From Muribaculaceae bacterium (GTDB taxonomy: Bacteria > Bacteroidota > Bacteroidia > Bacteroidales > Muribaculaceae): a stretch of DNA of 64,000 nt. The translations under genes and the position numbers were made by a program. The stretch lies in the NCBI GenBank assembly GCA_017557665.1, contig JAFYYI010000086.1:62001-126000 (forward strand). The letters are read 5' to 3'. Shown here piece by piece: positions 53,349-62,633 of the stretch (position 1 is its first letter; each line of letters begins with the position of its first letter). The notes below the pieces were generated by a model that had not been told where the DNA came from, searched no databases, and saw nothing but the letters and a program-made list of their open reading frames with translations.

Positions 53349-54688
53349 TTTCAACTGATATTATAATAATAGGTGCTGGCCCCGGCGGTTATGAAATGGC
53401 TGCCGAGGCTGCTCACCACGGCAAGAAAGTGGTGATTGTAGAGCGCGACCAGCTAGGCGGCACTTGCCTGAACCGCGGTTGCATCCCCACTAAAGCGCTG
53501 TGCCGCAATGCCGAGGTCATCAACACCGTGCGCGAGGCTGCGCAGTTTGGTGTGACAACCGGCGAGGTGAGCGTTGACTACAGCATTGCCTTTGCACGCA
53601 AGGAAGAAGTCGTGAAGCAACTTCGTGACGGCGTGGCAATGCTTATGGGCGGCGAGAACATCACCGTTGTCAATGGCGAGGCATCGTTTGTTGATGCTAA
53701 GACCATCGCCGTAGGCGACGAGCAGTACACCGCACCCGCTATCGTGATTGCCACCGGCTCGATTCCACGCGGACTCCCCATCGAGGGCGCCGACTTGGCT
53801 ATGACCAGCGACGACATTCTTGCCATGCAGGAACTGCCCAAGAGCCTCTGCATCGTGGGCGGTGGCGTTATTGGCATGGAGTTTGCCGGCGTATTCAGCA
53901 GTTTTGGCGTTGAAGTGACAGTAGTCGAATTCATGAAGGAGATTCTTCCTCCATTCGACAAGGACATCGCTAAGCGTCTTAAGACCGTTATGAGCAAACG
54001 TGGCGTGAATATCCTCACTCAGGCTGCGGTCAACGGCATCAAGAAGACCGATGATGGTCTTGAAATCACCTTCGACCACAAAGGCAAAGCCAAGAGCATA
54101 GTTGCCGAGAAGGTGTTGATGTCGGTAGGCCGTCAGGCTGTTCTGCCTGCTGGCCTTGAAGCAGCTGGTATTGAGACAAGCCGCCGTGGCATCGAGGTTG
54201 ACGACAACATGATGACCAACGTAGAGGGCATCTACGCCATTGGTGACGTTAACGGCCGTTGCATGCTCGCTCATGCCGCCAGCGCTCAAGGCAGCGTGGC
54301 ACTCGCTCACATACTGGGCGAGAAGAGCCGCATCAAGCTCGACATCGTGCCAAGCGCGGTATTCACCACTCCTGAATTGGCAATGGTGGGCCTCACCGAG
54401 CAGCAATGCGAGGACCAAGGCATCGAGGTGGTTACTGCCAAATCGTTCTTCCGCAGCAACGGCAAGGCTGTCGCTATGGGCGAGACCGACGGAATGGTGA
54501 AACTCATCGTCAGCAGCGAGGACCTCACAATCGTGGGTTGCCACATTTGCGGACCACATGCAGCCGACCTCATCCAGGAGGCTGTGACAGCGATGAACGC
54601 CAATATGCCTGTCACCCGCATGGCTGCCGCAATACACGGCCACCCCACCCTCAGCGAGGTGGTACTAGCAGCCGCAAAACAGTTCTAA
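53345..54688 (+). CDS. lpd: dihydrolipoyl dehydrogenase (L protein)
   Basis: A 447-aa FAD/NAD-dependent flavoprotein reoxidising dihydrolipoyl-GcvH. The FAD-binding GAGPGGYEMAA (10-20), redox-active Cys41 and Cys46 (GGTCLNRGCIPTK), the NAD-binding GGGVIGMEFA and the C-terminal His-Glu pair in HGHPTLSE (about 434-441) are all present. It is translationally coupled to gcvPB (ATGA). No pyruvate or oxoglutarate dehydrogenase genes are nearby, so it serves the glycine system. Confidence 0.97.
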   Translation: MISTDIIIIGAGPGGYEMAAEAAHHGKKVVIVERDQLGGTCLNRGCIPTKALCRNAEVINTVREAAQFGVTTGEVSVDYSIAFARKEEVVKQLRDGVAMLMGGENITVVNGEASFVDAKTIAVGDEQYTAPAIVIATGSIPRGLPIEGADLAMTSDDILAMQELPKSLCIVGGGVIGMEFAGVFSSFGVEVTVVEFMKEILPPFDKDIAKRLKTVMSKRGVNILTQAAVNGIKKTDDGLEITFDHKGKAKSIVAEKVLMSVGRQAVLPAGLEAAGIETSRRGIEVDDNMMTNVEGIYAIGDVNGRCMLAHAASAQGSVALAHILGEKSRIKLDIVPSAVFTTPELAMVGLTEQQCEDQGIEVVTAKSFFRSNGKAVAMGETDGMVKLIVSSEDLTIVGCHICGPHAADLIQEAVTAMNANMPVTRMAAAIHGHPTLSEVVLAAAKQF

Positions 54689-54706
54689 TTAATGCACAAT
54701 GCATAA
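54689..54706. repeat. ATGCACAATGCATAA short repeat after lpd
   Basis: One and a half copies of the ATGCACAAT word begin directly after the lpd stop codon. Confidence 0.6.
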
Positions 54707-54707
54707 C

Positions 54708-54739
54708 AAAAAATCCTGCTCAATCGAGCAGGATTTTTT
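54708..54739. terminator. bidirectional terminator after the gcv operon
   Basis: AAAAAATCCTGCTC and GAGCAGGATTTTTT are perfect complements across the loop AATC. The A-run and T-run let it end both the gcv operon and the convergent M16/GH84 transcript. Confidence 0.9.
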
Positions 54740-54770
54740 GTTTCAGATGTTTATAGTATCATCACAGCGT

Positions 54771-54806
54771 ATAAACTATGAACTGTGAACTCTTAACTAT
54801 AAACTA
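54771..54806. repeat. TATAAACTATGAACTGTGAACT short repeat after the M16 stop
   Basis: Four imperfect copies of (T)AAACTATGAACTGT/GAACTCTTAACT begin within 3 nt of the M16 stop codon in the minus direction. Confidence 0.65.
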
Positions 54807-54808
54807 AA

Positions 54809-57718
54809 TTAGTATCCAAAGATATCCTCAAGTGTCACTCGGCGAACTGGAGCAATCTTCTCCAGGCGCTCCATGTCAAGCTCTTTCTCATCGCCCAGAA
54901 TAAGGTATCTATAGGGCTTGCCAGCCATTGTCTCCTTCTCAAAGTCAACGATGTCGAAGAGATAGAGCTTAGGCAACTCCTCATATACCTTAGAATATAT
55001 ATCAAAGTCAATGCCACGCTCTTGGGCAGCCATGTAACTCTGCAGAACTCCATAGCGGGTTGTGCGGCGGCTGGCGAGTTTCTTCAGGAGCGACTCCTTG
55101 GCGAGGTTAAAAGCACCCTCACTCTGAGGAATGTCGGCAATGAGCTTGTTGAACTCGTCAACGCAGTCCATCATCTTGTCGTTCTGGGTAGCGATGTAGG
55201 TATAAGCATCCTCCTTATGTCCCATGCGCATTGGCTGGTTATAGATAGCGGCTGCCGAGTAAGCCAAACCGCGTGCTTCACGCAACTCCTGGAACACGAT
55301 TCCGTTCATGCCTGTGCCGAAGTACTCGTTGAAGAGGCTGATAACAGCGGCATGCGAAGGATCCCAGTCACGCTCGTCGTTGGTATACTGCACCATATAG
55401 ATATTCTTGGCATCGTAAGGTGCAAGCAGAATCTCGGTTTCGGGAGTAGGCTGCTCCATATAGTCCATGCCAAATGGCACATCGAGCAGATTTTTAGGAG
55501 TCTTGTGCAGCTTAGAGATACTTGCCGAGAAATCTTTCTCACTCATAGGACCAAAATAAACAACTGTGTGCTGCATATTGCTCAAGCCATTTACCAGTTC
55601 GAGAAGTTCGGCGGGATTAGTATTGCGCAGCTGCTCCTCGCTGAGGATGTTGGTATAAGAGTTGTTGGGACCAAATTGTCCATACTCCATCAGTCGAGAG
55701 AAACACTCATCCTGATTGGTCTTGACATCGGTACGACCTTTAAGAATCATGTCAACCAGGCGGCTATAAGCCTCATTATCTACTGTTGCGTTCTTGAAGA
55801 GGTCTTCAACCAGCGCTACAGCCTCGGGCATGTTCTCGTTAAGACCGCTGATAGTGATAAAGGTGTGGTTGTCGGTAGCAGTAGCGTTAAAGTTGCAGGC
55901 AAGTTTATACATGCGCTGCTTGAACTGCTGAGGAGTCAAAGTCTTGGTTCCAAGATAGTCAAGATAATTTAATGCCAAGTCATAACGCAGGTCAGCAGTT
56001 TTGCCGAAGTCATACTTATAAACCAGTGTGAACAAGTCATCGTCGGTGTTCTGCTTATAGAGCAATGGCAGTCCAGCCTTGGTCTCCGAAACGTTCATGT
56101 CGGTATTATAATCCACAAATTTTGGATGGATGGGCTCCACAGTCTCTGCCATAAGGTTCTTGACAAAGTCGCTCTGCTTGTCGCGGTTGGTGGGGATTGG
56201 AGTGATTGCAGGTTTCTCAATTTTCTTGATTGAGGTGTCCTCGCCTATGCGCTTGTAAACGCACACATAGTTATCGAGAAGATACTTGTTGGCGAAATCC
56301 ACAATCTGCTGTTTTGTCATCTTGCTCATACGGTCGAGTTGGCCCACTTCCTGTTTCCACTCCTTGCCGTTGATAAATGCATTGACAAGAGCGCTAGTCC
56401 TAGCGCGGTTATTGTTCAGCCCACGATAGTAACGGAGTTTGAAGTTATTGACAACACTGGTGAGCAGATCATCGTCGAAGTCGCCCTTACGCAACTTCTC
56501 AATCTCACCGAGGAACAAGTCACGCACCTCATCGAGGCTTTGACCATCATTGGGATAACCCATGAGCATAAGCAGCGAATAGTCGGTCATCACATCGGCA
56601 TAGATACCTGATTCCATGATTCTCTGTGGATGGTCAAGGTTCAGGTCGATAAGGCCAGCAGTGCCGTTCCTGAGCATTTGAGAAACCACCTCTAGAGTGT
56701 CGCACTGCAATGAACTACCACCATCAAACCTCCAGGCTAGAGTCACAAACTCAGCCTCTTGGCCCAAAATAGTGGTGTCAACAGGTGCAGCGATAGGTTT
56801 AAGGGGCGCGAACTCTGGTCGCGTGAGATTCTTATTAGGCTGCCAATCGCCAAAGTACTTGTCGAGAATGGCTATCACCTTGTCGGGGTCCATCTCGCCA
56901 GCCATACAGATGGCGATATTATTTGGACAATAATAATTGTTGTAATAGTTCTTGATATTAGTGATTGATGGATTCTTGAGGTGCTCCTGGGTGCCGATGG
57001 TAGTCTGAGTTCCATAGGGGTGGCCAGGGAATGCCTTGGCATAGAGTGCCTCCTCGAGTTTCCACATATCTTTTGCCATGCCCATGTTCTTCTCCTCATA
57101 GACAGCCTCAAGCTCGGTGTGGAAGCCACGAATCACCATATTGCGGAAACGGTCGCTCTGGATGCGTGCCCAGCGGTCAACTTCGTTGGCGGGGATGTCC
57201 TCGGTGTAGCAGGTCACATCGGTGCTGGTGTAGGCATTTGTGCCAATACCACCAATACCAGCCATCAATTTATCATACTCATTGGGGATGTTGTACTGGG
57301 CGGCAATCTGCGACACGCTGTCAATCTCGTGATAGAGCTGCTTGCGCTTGGCAGGGTCAGTGACCTTGCGGTACTGCTCATAGCGAGCCTCTATCTCGTC
57401 AAGATAAGGAGCCTCCTTAACGGCATCGCTTGTACCAAACTGCTTGGTGCCCTTAAACATAAGGTGCTCCAGGTAGTGAGCCAGACCAGTGGTCTCGGCG
57501 GGGTCGTTGCGTGAGCCAGTGCGCACAGCGATGTGGGCTGTGATGCGTGGCGACTCGTTGTTAACACTCAGGAACACCTTCATGCCGTTGCGCAAAGTGT
57601 AGCATTGCGTGTGCATGGGGTCTCCCTCATAAGTTACTGCCTTGGGCAGTTGTGCGCCTGCTGTGAAAGACATAGCAACAACTGCGAGCAGTGTGAATAA
57701 GAATTTGAACTTGTTCAT
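54809..57718 (-). CDS. M16 family metallopeptidase (pitrilysin/insulinase type), exported
   Basis: A 969-aa zinc peptidase with a signal peptide (residues 1-22). The inverted zinc motif HYLEH (81-85) and a downstream ELEAVYEEKNM supply the ligands and catalytic Glu. The length fits a single-chain enzyme with two active-like halves: N-terminal half about 35-480 with the catalytic site, C-terminal half about 520-950 without HxxEH (GIVFQELREARGLAYSAAA is the M16_C hallmark). It would degrade peptides inside a closed chamber in the periplasm. It lies 29 nt downstream of the GH84 gene, in the same direction. Confidence 0.94.
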   Translation of the reverse strand: MNKFKFLFTLLAVVAMSFTAGAQLPKAVTYEGDPMHTQCYTLRNGMKVFLSVNNESPRITAHIAVRTGSRNDPAETTGLAHYLEHLMFKGTKQFGTSDAVKEAPYLDEIEARYEQYRKVTDPAKRKQLYHEIDSVSQIAAQYNIPNEYDKLMAGIGGIGTNAYTSTDVTCYTEDIPANEVDRWARIQSDRFRNMVIRGFHTELEAVYEEKNMGMAKDMWKLEEALYAKAFPGHPYGTQTTIGTQEHLKNPSITNIKNYYNNYYCPNNIAICMAGEMDPDKVIAILDKYFGDWQPNKNLTRPEFAPLKPIAAPVDTTILGQEAEFVTLAWRFDGGSSLQCDTLEVVSQMLRNGTAGLIDLNLDHPQRIMESGIYADVMTDYSLLMLMGYPNDGQSLDEVRDLFLGEIEKLRKGDFDDDLLTSVVNNFKLRYYRGLNNNRARTSALVNAFINGKEWKQEVGQLDRMSKMTKQQIVDFANKYLLDNYVCVYKRIGEDTSIKKIEKPAITPIPTNRDKQSDFVKNLMAETVEPIHPKFVDYNTDMNVSETKAGLPLLYKQNTDDDLFTLVYKYDFGKTADLRYDLALNYLDYLGTKTLTPQQFKQRMYKLACNFNATATDNHTFITISGLNENMPEAVALVEDLFKNATVDNEAYSRLVDMILKGRTDVKTNQDECFSRLMEYGQFGPNNSYTNILSEEQLRNTNPAELLELVNGLSNMQHTVVYFGPMSEKDFSASISKLHKTPKNLLDVPFGMDYMEQPTPETEILLAPYDAKNIYMVQYTNDERDWDPSHAAVISLFNEYFGTGMNGIVFQELREARGLAYSAAAIYNQPMRMGHKEDAYTYIATQNDKMMDCVDEFNKLIADIPQSEGAFNLAKESLLKKLASRRTTRYGVLQSYMAAQERGIDFDIYSKVYEELPKLYLFDIVDFEKETMAGKPYRYLILGDEKELDMERLEKIAPVRRVTLEDIFGY

Positions 57719-57747
57719 AATAAAAAATAATTGTGTATTATAATTGT

Positions 57748-59691
57748 TTATTGATTTGCTTTTTTAACTGAGCTGAGTTTTCGCAGCGATTCTAGCAACA
57801 ATGGCATCAATCGTTGATTAGACGGCTCGGCGGTGAGCACTTTAAGCGTTATTTCCTCGCCCATGCCACCCAAAGTCTCAAATTGGAAATCGGGGTTGTT
57901 TTCGTAATCGACGATTTGTTCATTATTACCTTCAAAATGTGCTATTGCCTCGCCAGTCATTGCCTCGAGCTTGAGAAGCCAAGGTCGAACATCAGCATAG
58001 AGCAGTCGGTCGCTCTCGTTGCCGGAGTTTTTCATCTCCTTAATCACCTGGCATGCATCATTCACCTCACGCAACTCGTTGAGCAGAGCCTTGTGATTAG
58101 CTTTACCACTCTTTATCGACTTGTAGTAGTTGTCAATCCTGTAACCTATGGCGTCGTTGTCATAGTATCGCAGGTATGGAGCCAGTTTCTTTAACGCCTT
58201 TGCATATTCTTTGCCTACAACTGCTGGTATCGCAGCGTCCCAACTGTCGAAATTGTCGAATGCTGCATTATTCCAACTATAGTCGGCGACGCTAAAGAGC
58301 GCGATTTTTGACAATTCGCCTTGCTGCATTGGATTAATTATGAGGGCATTGAGTCCTTTGAGGTGCTTCTCTATACGTGATAGGTTGTCGATATGTGTCT
58401 CATCGCGGAAGTTGCTGTAGGTGTCCATCACAAAGAGCTTAGTGGGATCCTGGTCGTTGCAGGGATAGTTCCACCACCAGCTCACCTCACGGCCCAGCCA
58501 GTTCTTGACTACTGCCAAGTCCTCATTATTTGGCACCGACCACACATTGCTGCCTGTGATATAGATATTAATCTTCTCAGGAGTAGTGCTCAGCGACTCG
58601 AAGAACTCGCGGGCGCGTTCTTGGCTTACCCATGAATAGGCATAGAGCTGCGGCACATAGTGCAGAGGTTTCACAGTGTCGGTGTCAATAGCGCCACGAG
58701 TGTTCCAGCGGGCATCAATTCGCTGCTGGAGTGCGGTGAGATTGTCGGCACATAGTTCCATGATTGCAGGGTCGCTGGGCACGCCCACGTCATCAACGAA
58801 GACGCCAAACTGCCTTACTCCCAACTTGTGCATACTCTCAAACTTCGCCATAATCTTGTCGAGAACCTGCGGATCTTCGGCATTAGCAAAAGCCTTGCCC
58901 GGGTGTATCGCCCAAATAAAGTTCACCTTGGTCTCATGAGCCACCTTTGTGATGTCGCGCATCATGTCTTGAGTGAGGTAGCCTATGCGCTGCTGGTCCT
59001 CGGTGATAGTGGTGGGATAAGGGTCGCCCCAGTAGCGAGAATGATAGGGGTCACTCTTGGCGCCATACATATAGGTGTTCATCTTGTAACGCGCCATAAA
59101 GCGGAACAGGTCCTTAGTGACCTCAGCACTATAAGGCACACCATAGTAGCCCTCAATAATGCCACGCTCTTTGACATCGGCATAGTCGTAGATTGTGACA
59201 CAAGGCAAGTTGGTCGTGCCACGGTCAAGCATCTGCTCAAGCGATGCCAAGCCGCAGAACACAGCATCGGTGTTCTCGCCAACAATTGCCAACACAGTAT
59301 CATCATCATCTGATATGAGGCTAATGATATGGCGGTCATATTTTGGAAGATTGAAGATGCTTTTATCGATTTTCAATTGGGTAGTCCATCCATCAAACAT
59401 TTTATTTGAGCCATTGACTCCAAGCAAAACAATAGATCTTTTATTTGAAGGAGTATTGGGGCCAATCTTCAGCACTGGAGTGAGACCATGCTCGCTGAGA
59501 ACCCGTTTTGCACGATTAATCGTTGCCTCATCAATCCCTGGCTCTGCTAATATGAATACTTCCTGAGAGAAAGATGCAGTGCCTGGATTCATCACCTGCT
59601 TGTGGGGAACGGGATAGATAGTATAAGGCTCATTGGCAGCCGCAAGCAATGCGGAACACATAGCAAATATGAGTATTAATTTTTTAATCAT
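57748..59691 (-). CDS. GH84 beta-N-acetylglucosaminidase (O-GlcNAcase-like), exported
   Basis: A 647-aa secreted or periplasmic enzyme. Signal residues 1-19 are followed by a GH20-type N-terminal domain (about 20-150, EPYTIYPVPHKQVMNPG). The GH84 TIM barrel (about 155-430) contains the adjacent catalytic Asp300 and Asp301 in FGVFVDDVGVP, and RGIIEGYYGVPYS is a family hallmark. A helical C-terminal domain completes it. It removes terminal beta-GlcNAc by substrate-assisted catalysis; homologues act on host O-GlcNAc, mucin or hyaluronan-type glycans. It is probably the first gene of a two-gene transcript with the M16 peptidase. Confidence 0.94.
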   Translation of the reverse strand: MIKKLILIFAMCSALLAAANEPYTIYPVPHKQVMNPGTASFSQEVFILAEPGIDEATINRAKRVLSEHGLTPVLKIGPNTPSNKRSIVLLGVNGSNKMFDGWTTQLKIDKSIFNLPKYDRHIISLISDDDDTVLAIVGENTDAVFCGLASLEQMLDRGTTNLPCVTIYDYADVKERGIIEGYYGVPYSAEVTKDLFRFMARYKMNTYMYGAKSDPYHSRYWGDPYPTTITEDQQRIGYLTQDMMRDITKVAHETKVNFIWAIHPGKAFANAEDPQVLDKIMAKFESMHKLGVRQFGVFVDDVGVPSDPAIMELCADNLTALQQRIDARWNTRGAIDTDTVKPLHYVPQLYAYSWVSQERAREFFESLSTTPEKINIYITGSNVWSVPNNEDLAVVKNWLGREVSWWWNYPCNDQDPTKLFVMDTYSNFRDETHIDNLSRIEKHLKGLNALIINPMQQGELSKIALFSVADYSWNNAAFDNFDSWDAAIPAVVGKEYAKALKKLAPYLRYYDNDAIGYRIDNYYKSIKSGKANHKALLNELREVNDACQVIKEMKNSGNESDRLLYADVRPWLLKLEAMTGEAIAHFEGNNEQIVDYENNPDFQFETLGGMGEEITLKVLTAEPSNQRLMPLLLESLRKLSSVKKANQ

Positions 59692-59717
59692 TAAGATTTA
59701 CTTTATAAAATTTCGTA

Positions 59718-59747
59718 CAAATATAGCCAATTATAGTCAAAAACCAA
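59718..59747 (-). promoter_or_regulatory. GH84 promoter (TTG-N19-TATATTTG)
   Basis: On the minus strand, −7 TATATTTG at 59718-59725 and −33 TTG at 59745-59747, spaced 19 nt. The start codon follows about 27 nt later. Confidence 0.7.
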
Positions 59748-59756
59748 AAAAGTTTT

Positions 59757-59786
59757 TTGTCTTTTCACATAAAAGCAGTAAATTTG
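59757..59786 (+). promoter_or_regulatory. alanine symporter promoter (TTG-N19-TAAATTTG)
   Basis: −33 TTG at 59757-59759 and −7 TAAATTTG at 59779-59786, spaced 19 nt. It is back to back with the GH84 promoter, their −33 boxes only 9 nt apart. Confidence 0.7.
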
Positions 59787-59817
59787 CAATTTACCTAACA
59801 GAATATAACACATTAAC

Positions 59818-61245
59818 ATGAATCTTGAACAACTCACTGCAACCATTAGCGACTATATCTGGTCGTGGCCAATGATAATACTGCTGCTTGGCACTCACAT
59901 CTTTCTAACCATCCGTTTGCGCGTGCCGCAGCGCAAAATTTTCACTGCAATCAAACTCTCGGTAACTCGAGACAAAGGCGCAACTGGCGACGTGAGCCAA
60001 TTCTCGGCACTTGCCACCTCACTAGCGGCCACAATCGGCACAGGAAACATCATCGGCGTGGCGACAGCAGTATCGCTAGGCGGCCCAGGAGCCGTGCTAT
60101 GGTGCTGGCTAACGGGTATCTTTGGCATCGCCACAAAATATGGAGAGGGACTGCTTGCTATTAAATACCGCGTCAAGACGAGCGACGGCACAATGATTGG
60201 TGGACCGATGTATGCCCTTGAGAGAGGTCTGAAAATGAAGTGGTTGGCTGTACTATTCTGCATATTCACCGCCATCGCGGCCTTTGGCATCGGCAACGGC
60301 GTGCAGGCCAATGCTATAAGCAAGAATTTCGCCGAACTTTTTAGCGACAACAGCAGTGTAGCAGCAATAGCATCATCGCTTAACAGCGCCACAGGAATGA
60401 GTCTTACCCCTGAAACATTTGTGAGCATTATAGTCGGTATTTGCCTAATGGCACTTGTGGGAGTGGTCATTATTGGCGGTGTGAAGAGCATCGGCAGAAT
60501 TTGTTCGGCTTTGGTACCGTTCATGGCGATTCTTTATGTGCTAGGATGCCTCTATATCCTGAGCATTAACCACCAGTACCTGTGGGACGCAATATGCTGG
60601 ATTTGTCGTGATGCATTCTCTCTGAAAGCGTCGGTTGGTGGCGCTGCAGGTGCTGCCATCATGGTGGGGGCACGATATGGCATTGCAAGAGGTCTCTTCA
60701 GCAATGAGTCAGGTCTTGGCTCGGCACCCATTGTAGCTGCAGCGGCTCAGACTCGCAATTCAGTGCGACAAGCCCTTGTGAGCTCTACCGGCACTTTCTG
60801 GGACACCGTGGTTGTGTGCGCTATCACTGGCTTGGTACTCGTTACCAGCATCCTCGCCTACCCCGAAATCGACTTCCACGACGGTGGACTGCTAACCAAG
60901 AAAGCCTTTGGCATGATTCCATACATTGGCACACCCATTCTAACCTTTGGCATTCTCACCTTCGCCTTCTCTACCATACTCGGATGGAGCTACTATGGCG
61001 AAAAAGCCATGGAGTATTTAGGAGGCAAGCGCATCATCAAGTACTATCGCATTATTTGGCTGATAGTCTGCTTTATGGGATGCGTCCTAAGCCTAGGCGT
61101 AGTATGGAACATCGCCGATATCATGAATGCCATGATGGCACTGCCCAACCTCGCAGCACTTCTCCTTCTCTCAGGAGTAATAGCCCATGAGACTAAACGC
61201 TACCTCTGGAGCGGAAAACTCGATGATATAGACAGAACTTTATAG
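59818..61245 (+). CDS. alanine/glycine:cation symporter (AGCS family)
   Basis: A 475-aa inner-membrane symporter with about eleven helices that imports alanine or glycine with Na+ (or H+). Family hallmarks are GTGNIIGVATAVSLGGPGAV, the EGLLAIKYRV loop, GGPMYALERG, and RGLFSNESGLGSAPIVAAAA. The relation to the glycine cleavage operon 5 kb away is suggestive, since glycine could be its substrate, but unproven. It ends at a strong hairpin. Confidence 0.94.
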   Translation: MNLEQLTATISDYIWSWPMIILLLGTHIFLTIRLRVPQRKIFTAIKLSVTRDKGATGDVSQFSALATSLAATIGTGNIIGVATAVSLGGPGAVLWCWLTGIFGIATKYGEGLLAIKYRVKTSDGTMIGGPMYALERGLKMKWLAVLFCIFTAIAAFGIGNGVQANAISKNFAELFSDNSSVAAIASSLNSATGMSLTPETFVSIIVGICLMALVGVVIIGGVKSIGRICSALVPFMAILYVLGCLYILSINHQYLWDAICWICRDAFSLKASVGGAAGAAIMVGARYGIARGLFSNESGLGSAPIVAAAAQTRNSVRQALVSSTGTFWDTVVVCAITGLVLVTSILAYPEIDFHDGGLLTKKAFGMIPYIGTPILTFGILTFAFSTILGWSYYGEKAMEYLGGKRIIKYYRIIWLIVCFMGCVLSLGVVWNIADIMNAMMALPNLAALLLLSGVIAHETKRYLWSGKLDDIDRTL

Positions 61246-61267
61246 TTCTTTTGCACAAGAAATCTTT

Positions 61268-61309
61268 TTGCGACCTCGCGCTGAAATCACCAGTGTGAGG
61301 TCGCAAATT
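61268..61309 (+). terminator. terminator after the alanine symporter gene
   Basis: TTGCGACCTC (61268-61277) pairs perfectly with GAGGTCGCAA (61297-61306), followed by ATTT; the T-tail is short. Confidence 0.7.
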
Positions 61310-61384
61310 TGTCCCCAAGTTGTTAAAAAAAATTTTTCTTGATTTTTTATCTGATTTTTATGTTATTAGTTGCTTTATTTTGAC

Positions 61385-61392
61385 TAATTTTG
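61385..61392 (+). promoter_or_regulatory. −7 box of the mre operon
   Basis: TAATTTTG, a consensus match, giving a leader of about 100 nt before mreB. No leader structure was recognised. Confidence 0.55.
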
Positions 61393-61496
61393 CACTCTGA
61401 AAACAAGGTATTGATATTAACTAGGTGTGTAGAAATCAAATAAATGGCTAACACACAGATATTTGACCACCACACCACAAATAAAGATATAACGAT

Positions 61497-62516
61497 ATGG
61501 GATTATTCTCATTTACACAAGAAATCGCTGTTGACTTGGGAACAGCCAATACAATTATTATCCACAACGATAAGATAGTAATTGACGAGCCATCGGTTGT
61601 CGCTCTAGACACCAAGACACAAAAACTGATGGCAGTGGGCGAGACAGCCCGTGAGATGCGCGGCAAAGTGCATGAAGGAATCAAGACCGTGCGTCCTCTG
61701 CGCGATGGTGTGATTGCTGACTTCAACGCCGCCGAGCTGATGATCAGGGGTATGATCAAGAAGGTGAGCCAGAAGAATCACTGGTTCTCACCTGCCCTGC
61801 GCATGGTGGTATGCATCCCCTCAGGTTCTACCGAGGTTGAGATTCGTGCCGTGCGCGACTCTAGCGAGCATGCTGGCGGCCGCGACGTATATATGATTTA
61901 TGAGCCTATGGCTGCCGCACTCGGTATTGGCATCGACGTGCTGGCTCCCGAGGGCAACATGATAGTCGATATAGGTGGTGGTACAACTGAGATCGCCGTA
62001 ATCTCACTTGGCGGTATCGTGAGCAACAAGAGCATACGTATCGCTGGTGACGACCTCACCGAGGATATCCGCGAGCACATGCGCCGCGCCCACAACGTGA
62101 AGGTGGGTGAGCGCACCGCCGAGCTTATCAAGATTAACGTGGGCTCTGCACTCTCTGAGCTCGACAATCCTCCCGAGGACTACATTGTGCATGGTCCTAA
62201 CCAGATGACAGCTCTGCCAATGGAGGTGCCAGTGTCTTACCAGGAGATATGCAACTGCATCGAGAAGTCAATCTCGAAGATTGAGGCTGCTGTGCTCAGC
62301 GCACTCGAGCAGACTCCTCCAGAGCTCTATAGCGACATCGTGAAGAACGGTATCTACCTTGCTGGTGGTGGCGCGCTCCTTCGTGGTCTTGACCGCCGCT
62401 TGACCGACAAGATTGGCATCCCGTTCCATGTTGCCGAAGACCCTCTGCACGCTGTTGCCAAGGGTACTGGCGTGGCTCTGAAGAACATCAAGCGCTTCAA
62501 GTTCTTGAAACGATAA
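61497..62516 (+). CDS. mreB: rod shape-determining protein MreB
   Basis: A 339-aa bacterial actin that polymerises under the inner membrane and guides lateral wall synthesis. The phosphate-1 loop is VDLGTANT (near residue 10), phosphate-2 IVDIGGGTTEIAVISLGG, and the adenosine-binding region GIYLAGGGALLRGLD. An amphipathic N-terminus (MGLFSFTQEIAV) may bind membrane. It is the first gene of an mreBCD operon that continues past the window. Confidence 0.97.
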   Translation: MGLFSFTQEIAVDLGTANTIIIHNDKIVIDEPSVVALDTKTQKLMAVGETAREMRGKVHEGIKTVRPLRDGVIADFNAAELMIRGMIKKVSQKNHWFSPALRMVVCIPSGSTEVEIRAVRDSSEHAGGRDVYMIYEPMAAALGIGIDVLAPEGNMIVDIGGGTTEIAVISLGGIVSNKSIRIAGDDLTEDIREHMRRAHNVKVGERTAELIKINVGSALSELDNPPEDYIVHGPNQMTALPMEVPVSYQEICNCIEKSISKIEAAVLSALEQTPPELYSDIVKNGIYLAGGGALLRGLDRRLTDKIGIPFHVAEDPLHAVAKGTGVALKNIKRFKFLKR

Positions 62517-62633
62517 AAGTTGCGTGACCATATTCCTTTCACAAAAAGGAATTCTTGTAACAAATCGATATTTTCCCTCCTCTCCACGATGCGAGGGATA
62601 TGGATGTGTGTAATGCTCTATTAAAGACCTTAG

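Noticed and set aside
53453..54643. 396-aa minus-strand open frame opposite lpd
   Set aside because: Antisense to dihydrolipoyl dehydrogenase, which has all motifs; the antisense product is low-complexity and has no recognisable domain.
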